Assembly: GCF_001654965.1 (NCBI RefSeq)
Contig: NZ_LXEV01000028.1
Location: 1-64,000 of the forward strand
Origin: Proteus hauseri ATCC 700826
GTDB lineage: Bacteria; Pseudomonadota; Gammaproteobacteria; Enterobacterales; Enterobacteriaceae
Direction of reading: 5' to 3'
Length of the DNA stretch: 64,000 bases
The notes beneath the pieces were generated by a model, which did not search any database, had not been told where the DNA came from, and saw only the letters and a program-made list of their open reading frames with translations. A program made the translations under genes and the position numbers. Below are positions 53,286 to 63,973 of this stretch, piece after piece; the first letter of the stretch is position 1; the number at the start of each line of letters is the position of its first letter.

Positions 53286-56000
53286 ATGCGCAAACTGACT
53301 CAATTAAAACCAAATACATTGACTCGTATATATGCCCTATTTCTTATTTTTCTGGTCATATCTCTCTTTTTATATGCCTATAGCTACTTTAACTCTTGGC
53401 TCGACAATAAAAAGAATGCATTAAATAACACAACACACAAATTCGCATTACAGGTTGAAGATTACCGCTATCATTCAAACCAGCTTTTCCAATTATCAAA
53501 CAAAATGGCCGACTCGACTATTTATCCACCAATATCTATCAACCCAATAAAATTACGCACCGATGTTTATTGGCTTGAAGGCAGAGATCAAACGGTTGAT
53601 ACCATTGTATTTGGTAAAGCAAATGAACATACTTTTCAACTAGCAAGACGTTTTGCTAATTCACTAGAAATACTTTGGGGCGTTCGTAATGACTACAGCT
53701 CTCTTTATTACCTTAATGGTAAAGGCAATGACCTTATATTAGTTACTACACACTCAGTACTTAAACCTGAGATCCGTTATAAAGAGAGTTATCTAACTTT
53801 AACTGCAGAGAACAAACGCTCTGAACTTTTAATGCAATCTACTGCATTAGATGAAAAAGAGAGTATTTCTCCGATTAGGAAAATGTCTACAGAAAACATT
53901 TATTACTACACTTACCGGATTATGTTTAATGTTCCTGGGCAGCTAACTAGCGTCATTGCTTTTGATTTACCTATAAATAACTTTCTTCCTTATGAGTTAC
54001 AGCCTCAGTATTTGAGACTACTGCCTACGGGTCAGCAAACAATTTATGATAAAAATGATATCGAAGTTTCGACCGATGGCTCTTCACTCATCTTTTCTCA
54101 GCCTATTGCAGGGATCCCTTATTCTCTTTCTTATGAATACCCTTTAAAGGCGATAATCACAGAAATCACTTATAAAAATATCTGGCTATTAATTAGCCTT
54201 TTCTCTTTTATTCTGATCTCTATTTTTGGCCATATCTATATTCGCAATAAATATGTCTATCCTTACATCTCAATGACACGCAATCTGCGTATTAAAGAAG
54301 AAATGACGAATGACATTATCTCTAACCTTCCTATCGGATTATTAGTATACAATTTTTCCTCTAATCATAAGATTATCAGCAATAGTCACGCTGAAAAGCT
54401 ACTACCTCATATTGATTTATCAAAAATTCGTCAAATGGCGATAGAACACAATGGTCTGATACAAACAGCCATCAATAATGAAATCTATGAAATTAGAACA
54501 AGTAATAACAACAATATTGATAATACCTCTCTATTCATTTTTTTGAATAAAGATAATGAAGCCTTGATCAATAAAAAATTGCAACTAGCGCAGCAAGAAT
54601 ATGAAAAAAACACTATTGCTCGTCGTAAAATCCTTTCCAATATGTCATTAGAATTAATGCGACCAATTAAAGACATTAATGGAATGGTTTATCAGTTTAA
54701 AGAACTATTACCTGAAGATATCCATCAGCAGTTGCTTAGCCTTCTATTAGAAAAAACTAACTATATTTCAGAGTGGATTGAAAACATCACTTTAATTAAT
54801 AAGTTAGAAAATCAAGAATGGAAGATTCATAAAGATGAATTTGAACTTTCAACGCTTGTTGAATCTATTCTTCTAACTACTACGCCTTTTATGATAAGAA
54901 AAGGACTAACACTTTATTTTCATAACAATATAAGGCCTGGATTACTTTTAATTAACGATGGACCGGCATTAAGTAAAATCATTTTATCTCTGATTAATTA
55001 TGCCATCAGCACGACTAATTATGGAAAAATTGCTGTTAATTTAAATTTAGTAAAAAATAAAGACAAAGATAAAGAAGAAATACTTATTGATATTATTGAC
55101 AGTGGTAGCGGACTTACACCACAAGATATTGCTAATATTAAATATCCATTTCTTGGGCAAGCTATGGGTGATAAATATTATTCCAACTCTGGAATTATTT
55201 TTTATTTATGCCATTTATTGTGTAAGAAAATACAGGGAGATTTAACTATTAAGAGTCAGGAAAGTATTGGTTCTCATTTCCGCATCGTACTACCATACCA
55301 GCATATTGATACCCAAGAACGTAGCTTTGACGTATTATTAGAAGGCGTAAGTGCAAAACTCGCCATAAAAAACCCTGAAATAGAAAAAATTGTTTGCCAA
55401 CAGCTTGATAAATATGGCGCTACATACTTTGATAAAAATAAAGAGAATCTTTATCCTGAATACGATATCATACTTAAAGATACTCCTGATGATAAAGCAG
55501 AATCAGCAACAATATTATTAGTTAGTACTATTGTTGGATTTGAAAAAATATCAAAAAATTTAATAAAGTGTAACTATAACTTCGGTGATGCATTAATAGA
55601 GTCTATTACTTATTTGATTGAAGAAAATGAGTCATTAACTCTAGAAACAACTCAAGCGAGTATTTTAAATGAAAATAATAACCTTGATAATCACGAAGTA
55701 ATTCTTAATAATTATAGACACAAGCTGGATGGTAGTGATTATAAGGAGCTATTTATCAATACTGTTCCAACTGATATTGAAAAATTACATTTAGAGGCAA
55801 CTAATAAAGACTTTCCTTCTCTAGCCCAAACTGCACATCGCCTAAAAGGGGTTTTTGCCATGTTAGATTTGGAGTATCTCAAAGAGAGCTGTGAATATTT
55901 AGAGCGTGACATAAAAAATCATAATGAATTAGAGATAAAAGAACGTATCAGTCAACTGGATAAATGGATTCAACAGTTGCTGCAGCAAGGTAACAATTAA
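53286..56000 (+). CDS. rcsD: Rcs phosphotransferase RcsD
   Basis: RcsD is the inner-membrane intermediate that carries phosphate from RcsC to RcsB. The 904-aa product has an N-terminal helix (about residues 14-34), a periplasmic domain, a second helix (about 295-318), a kinase-like domain with no usable catalytic histidine (RKILSNMSLELMRPIKDING in place of an H-box), a receiver-like region and a C-terminal HPt domain with His851 in AQTAHRLKGVFAML. It is two bases before rcsB. Envelope stress detected by Rcs represses motility and flhDC in Proteus and relatives. Confidence 0.95.
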   Translation: MRKLTQLKPNTLTRIYALFLIFLVISLFLYAYSYFNSWLDNKKNALNNTTHKFALQVEDYRYHSNQLFQLSNKMADSTIYPPISINPIKLRTDVYWLEGRDQTVDTIVFGKANEHTFQLARRFANSLEILWGVRNDYSSLYYLNGKGNDLILVTTHSVLKPEIRYKESYLTLTAENKRSELLMQSTALDEKESISPIRKMSTENIYYYTYRIMFNVPGQLTSVIAFDLPINNFLPYELQPQYLRLLPTGQQTIYDKNDIEVSTDGSSLIFSQPIAGIPYSLSYEYPLKAIITEITYKNIWLLISLFSFILISIFGHIYIRNKYVYPYISMTRNLRIKEEMTNDIISNLPIGLLVYNFSSNHKIISNSHAEKLLPHIDLSKIRQMAIEHNGLIQTAINNEIYEIRTSNNNNIDNTSLFIFLNKDNEALINKKLQLAQQEYEKNTIARRKILSNMSLELMRPIKDINGMVYQFKELLPEDIHQQLLSLLLEKTNYISEWIENITLINKLENQEWKIHKDEFELSTLVESILLTTTPFMIRKGLTLYFHNNIRPGLLLINDGPALSKIILSLINYAISTTNYGKIAVNLNLVKNKDKDKEEILIDIIDSGSGLTPQDIANIKYPFLGQAMGDKYYSNSGIIFYLCHLLCKKIQGDLTIKSQESIGSHFRIVLPYQHIDTQERSFDVLLEGVSAKLAIKNPEIEKIVCQQLDKYGATYFDKNKENLYPEYDIILKDTPDDKAESATILLVSTIVGFEKISKNLIKCNYNFGDALIESITYLIEENESLTLETTQASILNENNNLDNHEVILNNYRHKLDGSDYKELFINTVPTDIEKLHLEATNKDFPSLAQTAHRLKGVFAMLDLEYLKESCEYLERDIKNHNELEIKERISQLDKWIQQLLQQGNN

Positions 56001-56002
56001 AC

Positions 56003-56659
56003 ATGAATAACCTTAATATTATTATTGCCGATGATCATCCGATTGTTTTATTCGGTATTCGTAAATATTTAGAACAAATTGAATGGGTTAATGTTGTTGG
56101 TGAGTTTGAAGATTCAACTTCACTTATCAATAACTTATCAAAGCTAAATGCTGATGCCCTAATCACCGATCTTTCAATGCCTGGTGATAAATATGGCGAT
56201 GGTATTACATTGATTAAGTACATAAAAAGACACTATCCTAACTTGTCTATTATTGTACTAACCATGAATAACAACCCTGCTATTTTAAGTGCAGTGCTTG
56301 ACCTTGAAATTGAAGGTATCGTTTTAAAACAAGGTGCACCAACAGATTTACCAAAAGCCTTGGCAACGTTACAGAAAGGCAAAAAATTTATGCCTGAGAG
56401 CGTTGCAAAACTATTAGAGAAAGTTAATGCCAATGGTTACGGCGATAAACGCCTATCACCAAAAGAGAGCGAAGTCCTTAGATTGTTTGCTGAAGGCTTC
56501 CTTGTCACTGAAATTGCTAAAAAACTAAATCGTAGTATTAAAACGATTAGTAGCCAGAAAAAATCAGCAATGATGAAGTTAGGTGTTGATAATGATATTG
56601 CACTTCTCAACTACTTATCATCCGTGACTATTGATAAGGAAATTAACGGCGACGATTAA
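56003..56659 (+). CDS. rcsB: Response regulator RcsB
   Basis: The 218-aa NarL-type regulator has an intact receiver (Asp10, Asp11, phospho-acceptor Asp56 in LITDLSMPGDKYGDG, Lys in IVLKQGAP) and a LuxR-type DNA-binding domain (LSPKESEVLRLFAEGFLVTE, then LNRSIKTISSQKKSAMMKLG). As a homodimer or with RcsA-like partners it represses flhDC and activates capsule and stress genes. It is co-transcribed with rcsD and convergent with rcsC. Confidence 0.97.
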   Translation: MNNLNIIIADDHPIVLFGIRKYLEQIEWVNVVGEFEDSTSLINNLSKLNADALITDLSMPGDKYGDGITLIKYIKRHYPNLSIIVLTMNNNPAILSAVLDLEIEGIVLKQGAPTDLPKALATLQKGKKFMPESVAKLLEKVNANGYGDKRLSPKESEVLRLFAEGFLVTEIAKKLNRSIKTISSQKKSAMMKLGVDNDIALLNYLSSVTIDKEINGDD

Positions 56660-56697
56660 CTCGCTCGTTAACTTATCTTGGCAGTACCGATAAAATC

Positions 56698-56737
56698 AGG
56701 AAGCTCATACCCTTTGTGGGAGCTTCTCTGCTTTTTA
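56698..56737 (+). terminator. Terminator of rcsDB
   Basis: GAAGCTC pairs with GAGCTTC (with ATACC/GTGG-type inner pairing), followed by TCTGCTTTTTATC. Confidence 0.7.
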
Positions 56738-56940
56738 TCTGTGTTATTTCCTATCTAGACATTCCATTTACACCTCTTTTCTCAGCTTGTATCCAAACTC
56801 TAAACGTTGTATAGGGTGTTTTTAAACGATTTAAATAGATATTATTAATCTACACCCAGACTGCAAAAATTAGCGCTACATCTTCTTTTTATTAAAAATC
56901 TTATATAACCTTTTTCTCTTCTTACTAACAAAGAAAACAA

Positions 56941-56970
56941 AAAAGGTGCTAAAAATTAGCACCTTTTGAA
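56941..56970 (-). terminator. Terminator of rcsC
   Basis: AAAAGGTGCTAA pairs perfectly with TTAGCACCTTTT around AAA; read leftwards a TTTTTTGTTTTC tail follows. The remaining sequence between rcsB and rcsC shows no other feature. Confidence 0.88.
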
Positions 56971-57065
56971 TACTTAATCGTTATACTCGTCGCTCTTATT
57001 TTTTATTAAGCCCATTATTAAATATCAACAAATTATTCGATTAACACCACTTTCTATTACCATAG

Positions 57066-59894
57066 TTAAGAAATATTTTTTAATAATGCTTCTTTTAAAA
57101 TAATGAGTGAAACAGGTTTAGAAACACAATCATCCATACCCGCATCAATACAACGCTGTTTTTCTTCTGCTATTGCATTCGCTGTCACGCCAATAATAGG
57201 AATAGTACTTCCCATTTGCCTAACATGGGTTGCTAATTGATAACCGTTCATATTTGGCATGTTGACATCAGTTAAAATAATATCTATCGAATTTTTAGCA
57301 ATAAATTCCAGCGCATCACAACCATCTTCTGCTGTTGCTGTATCAAATCCAATTTTCTTTAATTGATCCGTAAGCAATAAACGATTGATAGGATGATCAT
57401 CAACAATAAGGACTCTTAGCCCTTGTAAACCGCTATCCGTTGTTATTGCTTTAGATTCTGAATAAATAGTATCAGCATTTATTTGAGGAAGCTGTAGCAT
57501 AATCTTAGATAACTCATTAAGTTTATAAGTGCTACACAGCCACGTATTTTCATCTATTTTCTTTGCTGGATCAAAATAATGCTCATTAATTCTGATTGTT
57601 TGGCATTGAGTGATTATCTCTCGATCATAATCAGTGATAATAAAATCCGTTGAAGTAAGCGCAATTTCTTCTGTTAACTCTGCACACTTTAACCCAAAGT
57701 AACTAAGATAACGCTCAATAAAACCTTCTAAACAAAGATTTCTTACATCAAGAAAACAACGAATAGCGCTTTGTGCGTAAATATTCTTTTTATCATTATT
57801 TTCGTTATTTTCTAACGCACCATATAACGGGATCCGTACCGTAAATCGGCTACCAATATTCTCCTGTGATACCACACTAATATCATCATCCATCAAATTA
57901 ATGAGCTTCTCGCAAATAGCTAACCCAAGCCCTGTACCTTCAGATGCACTCTCTGTATTTTGAGAAACTTGGAAAAAGGGTTCAAAAAGCTCGTGAAGTG
58001 TTTTTTCACTTATTCCCTTACCTGTATCATGAATATCAAAATAGAGATAATAATCATCTTTATAAAGATGTAACGTAATACAACCTGTCGTAGTAAATTT
58101 AATACTGTTATTTAATAAATTAGAAATAACTTGTTGTACACGAACAGGGTCACTATTTACGATTTTAGGCACATCAGGTTCAATAAAGCAGTAAATAGCA
58201 AGGTCTTTTTTAGCTATCAAGGGCAAATAGTTAGAAATAACAAATGAGACCACTTGACGACAATTAAACGGTTTAATCTCTATTTTTAATTGCTTAGATT
58301 CTATTTTTGAAAAATCTAAAATATCACTAATAATTTTAAGCAATAAAGATGATGAGTTATCCATTGTTTTAAGCAATCGAGCGGTTTCATTATTTTGAGT
58401 AAAAGATTGCAATAACTCTAAATTACCAATAATGCCATATAGTGGTGTGCGTAACTCATGGCTAACCGTGGCTAAGAACATCGATTTTGCTTGGTTTGCT
58501 TGTTCTGCTGCCGTTGCCATATTTTGTAAAGAACGTTCCATTTTAACGCGGGAACTAATATCCACGAGAACACAGATAGCAACATCTTCATTTTGATAAC
58601 GTGAATTAACAAAACTAATTTGTAAATGGTTACGGTTATTAGTCACTACATCCACCATATTGCTGCCTTTCTCAGCAATGATAGATAAAATATTTTGCTT
58701 ATCACTATGGCTAAGTAACCGGAAATAATTATGCGCTAATTCATTACTTAAAATAATCATGCCATCGCGAATACGAAGAATGCTGATGCCAACTGGCGCT
58801 GATGCTACTATTTTATGGTTAAATTGCTCATGCTCTTCTAAACGTGATGCATTATTTTCTGCTGGTGAGAATATTTTCCGTTCAAAGATCCAAACAAAAA
58901 TAAAGACAAAAATGGCCGATATCGTATTTAAAATCAGCGCATTAAAAATAGTAAATTTAAATTCATTGAGAATTTGTTTTAGTGGTAACGAATAAACCAC
59001 ACTGAATGATGAAGGCAATAATTTCCGCTTAGAAACTAAATCACTAAAGTCCTCATCAAAACCAAAATAAGGCGCATTAACTTCAGGTGCTTGTCTTGCT
59101 GTACGATAATTATTCTCAGCCGGATAATTTAAAATTGTTGTATTGTTGCTATTAAGTAGATGAATAGAAATAACGCGATCTTTAGTTGGAGAAAAGTATT
59201 CAAGACGAATGGCTCTTTCAATACCAATCAATCCAATAAACTTTCCGGAAGCATAAACTGGAGACATCACATACAAAATACCGCTATCCCCTTTTGCATC
59301 AGGTACTATCCAATATTGATTAACTTCCTTACCCTGAGCTCGCTGATTAATATAGTTACGCGTATTTTCATAAACCATTTTTTTCAGCATTTCGGTATCA
59401 ATCGGTGATGCACGCAATGGAAAATTAATCATACACATACTATGAGAACCCACCATAAAAACTTGGTTTATTCCCTGTAATGCAGGTGTATTGTCTTTCC
59501 AATAATAAAGAATGCTATTAAATGAACGGAAATAGTTATTCGTTTGACCTTTAAAAAGTTCGCAATCCGCAGTGTCATTTAATTTGTGTAAGGAAAATGC
59601 CCCTTCATAAAAAGGTAAATTTTTGATATTAGGATTTAAATTGAGCTGCTCTTGATGGCGTTCGGCGAGATATTGTAAATCACGAATGGTTCCTGAGGTT
59701 TGCCTAAAGAAACCAAGTAAATTAGTGTAGTTGTTACTATATTCTTGTCTGATATCTGATTTTGTATCGTTAAAAATGTTGATGAGATAAAACATAGTCA
59801 ACAATGCGCCCATAGCCCACAACATGACACCTAATATACGAAAAAGGTAGCGGGAAATTTTTAACGACGTTTTAAAGGACGAGAGATATCTCAA
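57066..59894 (-). CDS. rcsC: Hybrid sensor kinase RcsC
   Basis: The 942-aa hybrid kinase has two membrane helices (about residues 17-40 and 314-336), a periplasmic domain between them, a kinase core with His479 in SMFLATVSHELRTPLYGIIG and GTGLGLAICEKLI, then a C-terminal receiver with its Asp in DIILTDVNMPNMNGYQL near residue 870. The His479 position equals that of E. coli RcsC. It phosphorylates RcsD's HPt and thereby RcsB. It converges with rcsDB, as in other enterics. Confidence 0.96.
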   Translation of the reverse strand: MRYLSSFKTSLKISRYLFRILGVMLWAMGALLTMFYLINIFNDTKSDIRQEYSNNYTNLLGFFRQTSGTIRDLQYLAERHQEQLNLNPNIKNLPFYEGAFSLHKLNDTADCELFKGQTNNYFRSFNSILYYWKDNTPALQGINQVFMVGSHSMCMINFPLRASPIDTEMLKKMVYENTRNYINQRAQGKEVNQYWIVPDAKGDSGILYVMSPVYASGKFIGLIGIERAIRLEYFSPTKDRVISIHLLNSNNTTILNYPAENNYRTARQAPEVNAPYFGFDEDFSDLVSKRKLLPSSFSVVYSLPLKQILNEFKFTIFNALILNTISAIFVFIFVWIFERKIFSPAENNASRLEEHEQFNHKIVASAPVGISILRIRDGMIILSNELAHNYFRLLSHSDKQNILSIIAEKGSNMVDVVTNNRNHLQISFVNSRYQNEDVAICVLVDISSRVKMERSLQNMATAAEQANQAKSMFLATVSHELRTPLYGIIGNLELLQSFTQNNETARLLKTMDNSSSLLLKIISDILDFSKIESKQLKIEIKPFNCRQVVSFVISNYLPLIAKKDLAIYCFIEPDVPKIVNSDPVRVQQVISNLLNNSIKFTTTGCITLHLYKDDYYLYFDIHDTGKGISEKTLHELFEPFFQVSQNTESASEGTGLGLAICEKLINLMDDDISVVSQENIGSRFTVRIPLYGALENNENNDKKNIYAQSAIRCFLDVRNLCLEGFIERYLSYFGLKCAELTEEIALTSTDFIITDYDREIITQCQTIRINEHYFDPAKKIDENTWLCSTYKLNELSKIMLQLPQINADTIYSESKAITTDSGLQGLRVLIVDDHPINRLLLTDQLKKIGFDTATAEDGCDALEFIAKNSIDIILTDVNMPNMNGYQLATHVRQMGSTIPIIGVTANAIAEEKQRCIDAGMDDCVSKPVSLIILKEALLKNIS

Positions 59895-60021
59895 ACAACC
59901 ACCCTAATCGATAAACCACACAAGAAACTTATTCTATTCTAGCAGAAGTTACTGTATGTCTGAATGATATGATTTTTACCATAAGAATAAATTTTCTGCT
60001 AATGCAGGCAATTATTCACAC

Positions 60022-60057
60022 AAAAAAAGCAGGCAATTATGCCTGCTTTTTTTTCTT
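60022..60057. terminator. Terminator between rcsC and gyrA
   Basis: AAAAAAGCAGGC pairs with GCCTGCTTTTTT around AATTAT. It has T-runs in both directions; for gyrA the polarity and position (24 bases past the stop) fit. Confidence 0.92.
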
Positions 60058-60078
60058 TATACAGCACAATAATAACGA

Positions 60079-62715
60079 TTATTCTTCGTCGTCAATATCT
60101 GCATCGTCTTCTAAATCTGATTCTAGTGCTTCTGATAGACCCTCATTAACAATCACTTCATTAACTTCATCATCATCTAGCGCATCATCTTCATCTTCAA
60201 CACGTTGCAAACCAACCACCAGCTCGCCTTCTGTAGTACGGATCAAGGTAACACCTTGCGTATTACGTCCAACAATGCTGACTTCTGAAACGCGTGTACG
60301 AACTAAAGTACCCGCATTTGTAATCATCATTATTTGGTCAGTCTCTTCAACTTGGATCGCACCAACAACTTTACCATTACGTTCACTCACTTTAATTGAG
60401 ATAACGCCTTGTGTTGCACGATTTTTCGTTGGGTATTCGCTCTGTACAGTTCGTTTACCATAACCATTTTCAGTGACAGTTAAGATATCACCTTCACCAC
60501 GTGGGATTATCAGTGAAACGACAGTGTCGTTGTTCAGTTTCATACCACGAACACCCGTCGCAGTACGTCCCATAGGACGAACACAATCTTCTGCAAAGCG
60601 TACAACTTTACCATCTGCGGAGAACAGCATGACTTCATTAGTACCATCGGTTAAATCAACACCGATCAGTTCATCACCGTCATTTAAATTAACAGCGATG
60701 ATACCCGCACTACGAGGACGGCTGAAATCTTTTAATGGTGTCTTTTTCACAGTCCCGCTAGCGGTTGCCATAAAGACAAACTTACCTTCTTCATACTCTC
60801 TTACAGGTAAGATAGCAGTAATACGTTCATTCTGTTCAAGAGGCAGTAAGTTAATAATAGGACGACCACGTGCACCACGGCTTGCTTCTGGTAACTGGTA
60901 AACTTTCATCCAGTAGAGGCGACCACGGCTTGAGAAACAAAGAATTGTGTCATGAGTATTAGCAACAAGTAGACGATCAATAAAGTCTTCTTCTTTAATT
61001 CTCGCAGCTGATTTACCCTTACCGCCACGACGTTGCGCTTCATAGTCAGTCAGTGGTTGATATTTCACGTAGCCCTGATGAGAAAGTGTCACAACAACAT
61101 TTTCTTCATTGATCAAGTCTTCGATATTAATATCTGCTGTATTTTCGGTAATTTCTGTACGACGAGGATCGTTATATTGATCTTTAATCGCATTTAGCTC
61201 TTCACGAATAACTTCCATCAAACGTTCTGGGCTTTTCAGAATATGTAATAATTCAGCAATTTGAAGTAATAAATCACGATATTCATCTAACAGTTTTTCA
61301 TGCTCAAGACCCGTTAGTTTCTGCAAACGCAGATCCAAAATAGCTTGTGCTTGTTGTTCTGTTAGATAGTATTTTCCTTCATGCACACCATATTGTGGTT
61401 CTAGCCATTCAGGGCGAGCAACATTGCTATCGCCAGCACGTTCTAACATTGCAGAAACGCTGCCTAAAGCCCAAGGTTGTGCAATTAAAGCGGCTTTTGC
61501 TTCTGCTGGTGTTGGCGCTTGACGGATCATTTCAATAACCGGGTCAATATTTGCCAACGCTATTGCAAGTGCTTCTAAGATATGAGCACGATCACGCGCT
61601 TTACGTAATTCAAAAATAGTACGACGAGTCACCACTTCACGACGGTGACGAATAAAGGCTGAAATAATTTCTTTCAGGTTTAACACTTTCGGTTGACCTT
61701 GATGCAGTGCAACCATGTTAATACCAAAAGAAACCTGCATCTGAGTCTGAGAAAATAAGTGATTTAGTACAACTTCACCAACAGCATCACGCTTAATTTC
61801 AACAACAATGCGCATACCATCTTTATCTGACTCATCACGTAATCCGCTAATGCCTTCAATACGTTTATCTTTAACAAGCTCTGCAATTTTTTCAATTAAG
61901 CGAGCTTTGTTCACCTGATAAGGAATTTCCGTCACGATAATTGTTTCGCGACCAGTTTTCTCATCGGTTTCTACATCAGCTTGTGCACGAATATAAATTT
62001 TTCCGCGCCCAGTACGGTAAGCATCTAAAATTCCTCTGCGGCCATTAATAATAGCGGCAGTTGGGAAATCAGGCCCCGTGATATGCTCCATCAACTCTTC
62101 AATAGTGATGTCTTCGTTATCAACATAAGCAAGACAGCCGTCGATAACTTCACCTAGGTTATGCGGAGGAATGTTTGTTGCCATCCCGACTGCGATACCT
62201 GAAGAACCATTGACTAATAAGTTTGGAATACGGGTTGGCATGACTGCCGGGATATGCTCTGTTCCATCATAGTTAGGAACAAAATCAACCGTTTCTTTTT
62301 CCAAATCCGCCAGCAGTTCATGGGCGATTTTCGCCATACGAACTTCGGTATAACGCATTGCAGCCGCCGAGTCACCATCAACTGACCCGAAGTTACCCTG
62401 CCCGTCAACCAACATGTAACGCATAGAAAAAGGCTGTGCTAAACGAACTATCGTTTCATAAACAGCACTGTCACCGTGCGGGTGATATTTACCGATAACA
62501 TCCCCAACAACACGGGCTGATTTTTTATAAGGTTTATTCCAATCGTTTCCTAATACATTCATCGCGAAAAGAACGCGACGGTGTACTGGCTTCAGTCCGT
62601 CTCGAACATCGGGTAATGCGCGTCCGACAATAACAGACATCGCATAATCCAAATATGAGCTTTTCAGCTCTTCTTCGATATTAACTGGTGTGATTTCTCT
62701 GGCAATGTCGCTCAT
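60079..62715 (-). CDS. gyrA: DNA gyrase subunit A
   Basis: GyrA forms the cleavage-religation core of gyrase (A2B2), which adds negative supercoils. The 878-aa product begins [20 protein letters not shown]. The catalytic tyrosine lies in [13 protein letters not shown]. The quinolone-resistance region reads [13 protein letters not shown], with Ser83 and Glu87 in E. coli numbering, the wild-type state for Proteus. The C-terminal beta-pinwheel has the GyrA box (QRRGGKGK) and the tail is very acidic. An ATG six codons upstream (62733) is less likely. Confidence 0.97.
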   Translation of the reverse strand: MSDIAREITPVNIEEELKSSYLDYAMSVIVGRALPDVRDGLKPVHRRVLFAMNVLGNDWNKPYKKSARVVGDVIGKYHPHGDSAVYETIVRLAQPFSMRYMLVDGQGNFGSVDGDSAAAMRYTEVRMAKIAHELLADLEKETVDFVPNYDGTEHIPAVMPTRIPNLLVNGSSGIAVGMATNIPPHNLGEVIDGCLAYVDNEDITIEELMEHITGPDFPTAAIINGRRGILDAYRTGRGKIYIRAQADVETDEKTGRETIIVTEIPYQVNKARLIEKIAELVKDKRIEGISGLRDESDKDGMRIVVEIKRDAVGEVVLNHLFSQTQMQVSFGINMVALHQGQPKVLNLKEIISAFIRHRREVVTRRTIFELRKARDRAHILEALAIALANIDPVIEMIRQAPTPAEAKAALIAQPWALGSVSAMLERAGDSNVARPEWLEPQYGVHEGKYYLTEQQAQAILDLRLQKLTGLEHEKLLDEYRDLLLQIAELLHILKSPERLMEVIREELNAIKDQYNDPRRTEITENTADINIEDLINEENVVVTLSHQGYVKYQPLTDYEAQRRGGKGKSAARIKEEDFIDRLLVANTHDTILCFSSRGRLYWMKVYQLPEASRGARGRPIINLLPLEQNERITAILPVREYEEGKFVFMATASGTVKKTPLKDFSRPRSAGIIAVNLNDGDELIGVDLTDGTNEVMLFSADGKVVRFAEDCVRPMGRTATGVRGMKLNNDTVVSLIIPRGEGDILTVTENGYGKRTVQSEYPTKNRATQGVISIKVSERNGKVVGAIQVEETDQIMMITNAGTLVRTRVSEVSIVGRNTQGVTLIRTTEGELVVGLQRVEDEDDALDDDEVNEVIVNEGLSEALESDLEDDADIDDEE

Positions 62716-62887
62716 GGAGCCACTGTCCCTCATACTACGGATTCAAAGGTGTAGAACTATACCACAAATCGCCAATTTTAGGAAAACTGAAACAACTAAA
62801 TTAGTGATTCTTTCTCTATTCTCTTCGATTTCACTCTCTAACGTTGATAGAATCAGATCAATATGAAAATAGGAGTAATGCTTTCTG

Positions 62888-63625
62888 ATGAATGATAAAA
62901 CAACCTCTTTACATGCTAACGTGGATCAGCATGAAATCGACAAGTTTGAAAGTGTCGCATCACGGTGGTGGGATCTTGAAGGTGAATTTAAACCGCTACA
63001 CCGTATTAACCCATTAAGGCTCAATTACATCCAAGAACGTGCAGATGGCTTATTTGGTAAAAAAGTGCTTGATGTCGGTTGTGGTGGTGGAATTTTATCT
63101 GAAAGTATGGCCTGTGTAGGTGCTGAAGTCACCGGCCTTGATATGGGTGCCGAACCGCTACAAGTTGCTCGTTTACACTCGCTTGAATCAGGTATTCCCG
63201 TTACCTATATACAGGATACGGTTGAAAATCATGCCCATGAAAACCCACAGACTTATGATGTTGTCACCTGCATGGAGATGTTAGAACATGTTCCTGACCC
63301 TTCATCGGTTGTAAGAGCTTGCGCAAAACTCGTTAAACCGGGTGGTCATGTATTTTTCTCAACCATTAATCGTAATAAAAAAGCATGGTTTATGCTCGTA
63401 GTAGGTGCGGAGTATATTCTAAATATGGTACCTAAGGGCACACATGATGCTAATAAATTTATTCGCCCATCAGAGTTATTAAGTTGGGTCGATGATACAC
63501 AATTACGTACCCAAAATATGATTGGGTTACATTATAATCCGATTTCTAACAAATTCCGATTAGCGCCTAACGTTGATGTTAACTATATGGTGCACACACA
63601 TTCGACATATAACTCGAATTTATGA
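62888..63625 (+). CDS. ubiG: Ubiquinone biosynthesis O-methyltransferase UbiG
   Basis: UbiG methylates both O-positions in ubiquinone synthesis using S-adenosylmethionine, in the cytoplasm. The 245-aa product has the start region [20 protein letters not shown] and the SAM-binding motif [16 protein letters not shown] (about residues 59-74), followed by [17 protein letters not shown] and [14 protein letters not shown]. It is divergent from gyrA and ahead of nrdA, the usual enteric order. Confidence 0.97.
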   Translation: MNDKTTSLHANVDQHEIDKFESVASRWWDLEGEFKPLHRINPLRLNYIQERADGLFGKKVLDVGCGGGILSESMACVGAEVTGLDMGAEPLQVARLHSLESGIPVTYIQDTVENHAHENPQTYDVVTCMEMLEHVPDPSSVVRACAKLVKPGGHVFFSTINRNKKAWFMLVVGAEYILNMVPKGTHDANKFIRPSELLSWVDDTQLRTQNMIGLHYNPISNKFRLAPNVDVNYMVHTHSTYNSNL

Positions 63626-63717
63626 AACAGAAAGTTTGATTTGGTTTAATAAAACATCAAACGATCACATTTTTAAAAATTGACTTTGTCTCATAATCAC
63701 TGTGAATTGCGTTTCTT

Positions 63718-63748
63718 ACTGCCTGTATTTATGCAGGGTACAGGCAGT
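63718..63748 (+). terminator. Hairpin between ubiG and nrdA
   Basis: ACTGCCTGTA pairs perfectly with TACAGGCAGT around an 11-base loop; the tail TGTTAAAAAA is not T-rich. A weaker stem (GTTTGAT/ATCAAAC) lies nearer the ubiG stop. Confidence 0.6.
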
Positions 63749-63759
63749 TGTTAAAAAAA

Positions 63760-63935
63760 TTATCCCCCATTTATCCACAGAAACAATCAGATTTGTGCAC
63801 TTGATCAATCGCGCAATTACCTTTATCTTGTTATCACCATTTGAACCAACCCCTATATATTGTGTTTCCTTAAATTTCACACCACAAGACTCCTTGACAA
63901 TAATTGTCATCGGGAGCGTTTTTTTGCGGTATAAA
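63760..63935 (+). promoter_or_regulatory. nrdA control region: DnaA boxes and NrdR box
   Basis: It contains a perfect DnaA box TTATCCACA (63771-63779) next to a weaker TTATCCCCC (63760-63768), as in E. coli nrdAB. A NrdR-box-like sequence CCCCTATATATTGTGT (63850-63865) matches 14 of 16 consensus bases. TATAAA at 63930 is a likely -10. In E. coli DnaA activates and NrdR represses nrdAB with the cell cycle and dNTP level. Confidence 0.7.
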
Positions 63936-63973
63936 ATTTCAGGTAACACTTATGCAAGAAAGGTACATCGCTC

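Noticed and set aside
62450..62500. Quinolone-resistance mutation in gyrA
   Set aside because: Residues 83 and 87 read Ser and Glu, which is the wild-type state in Proteus.
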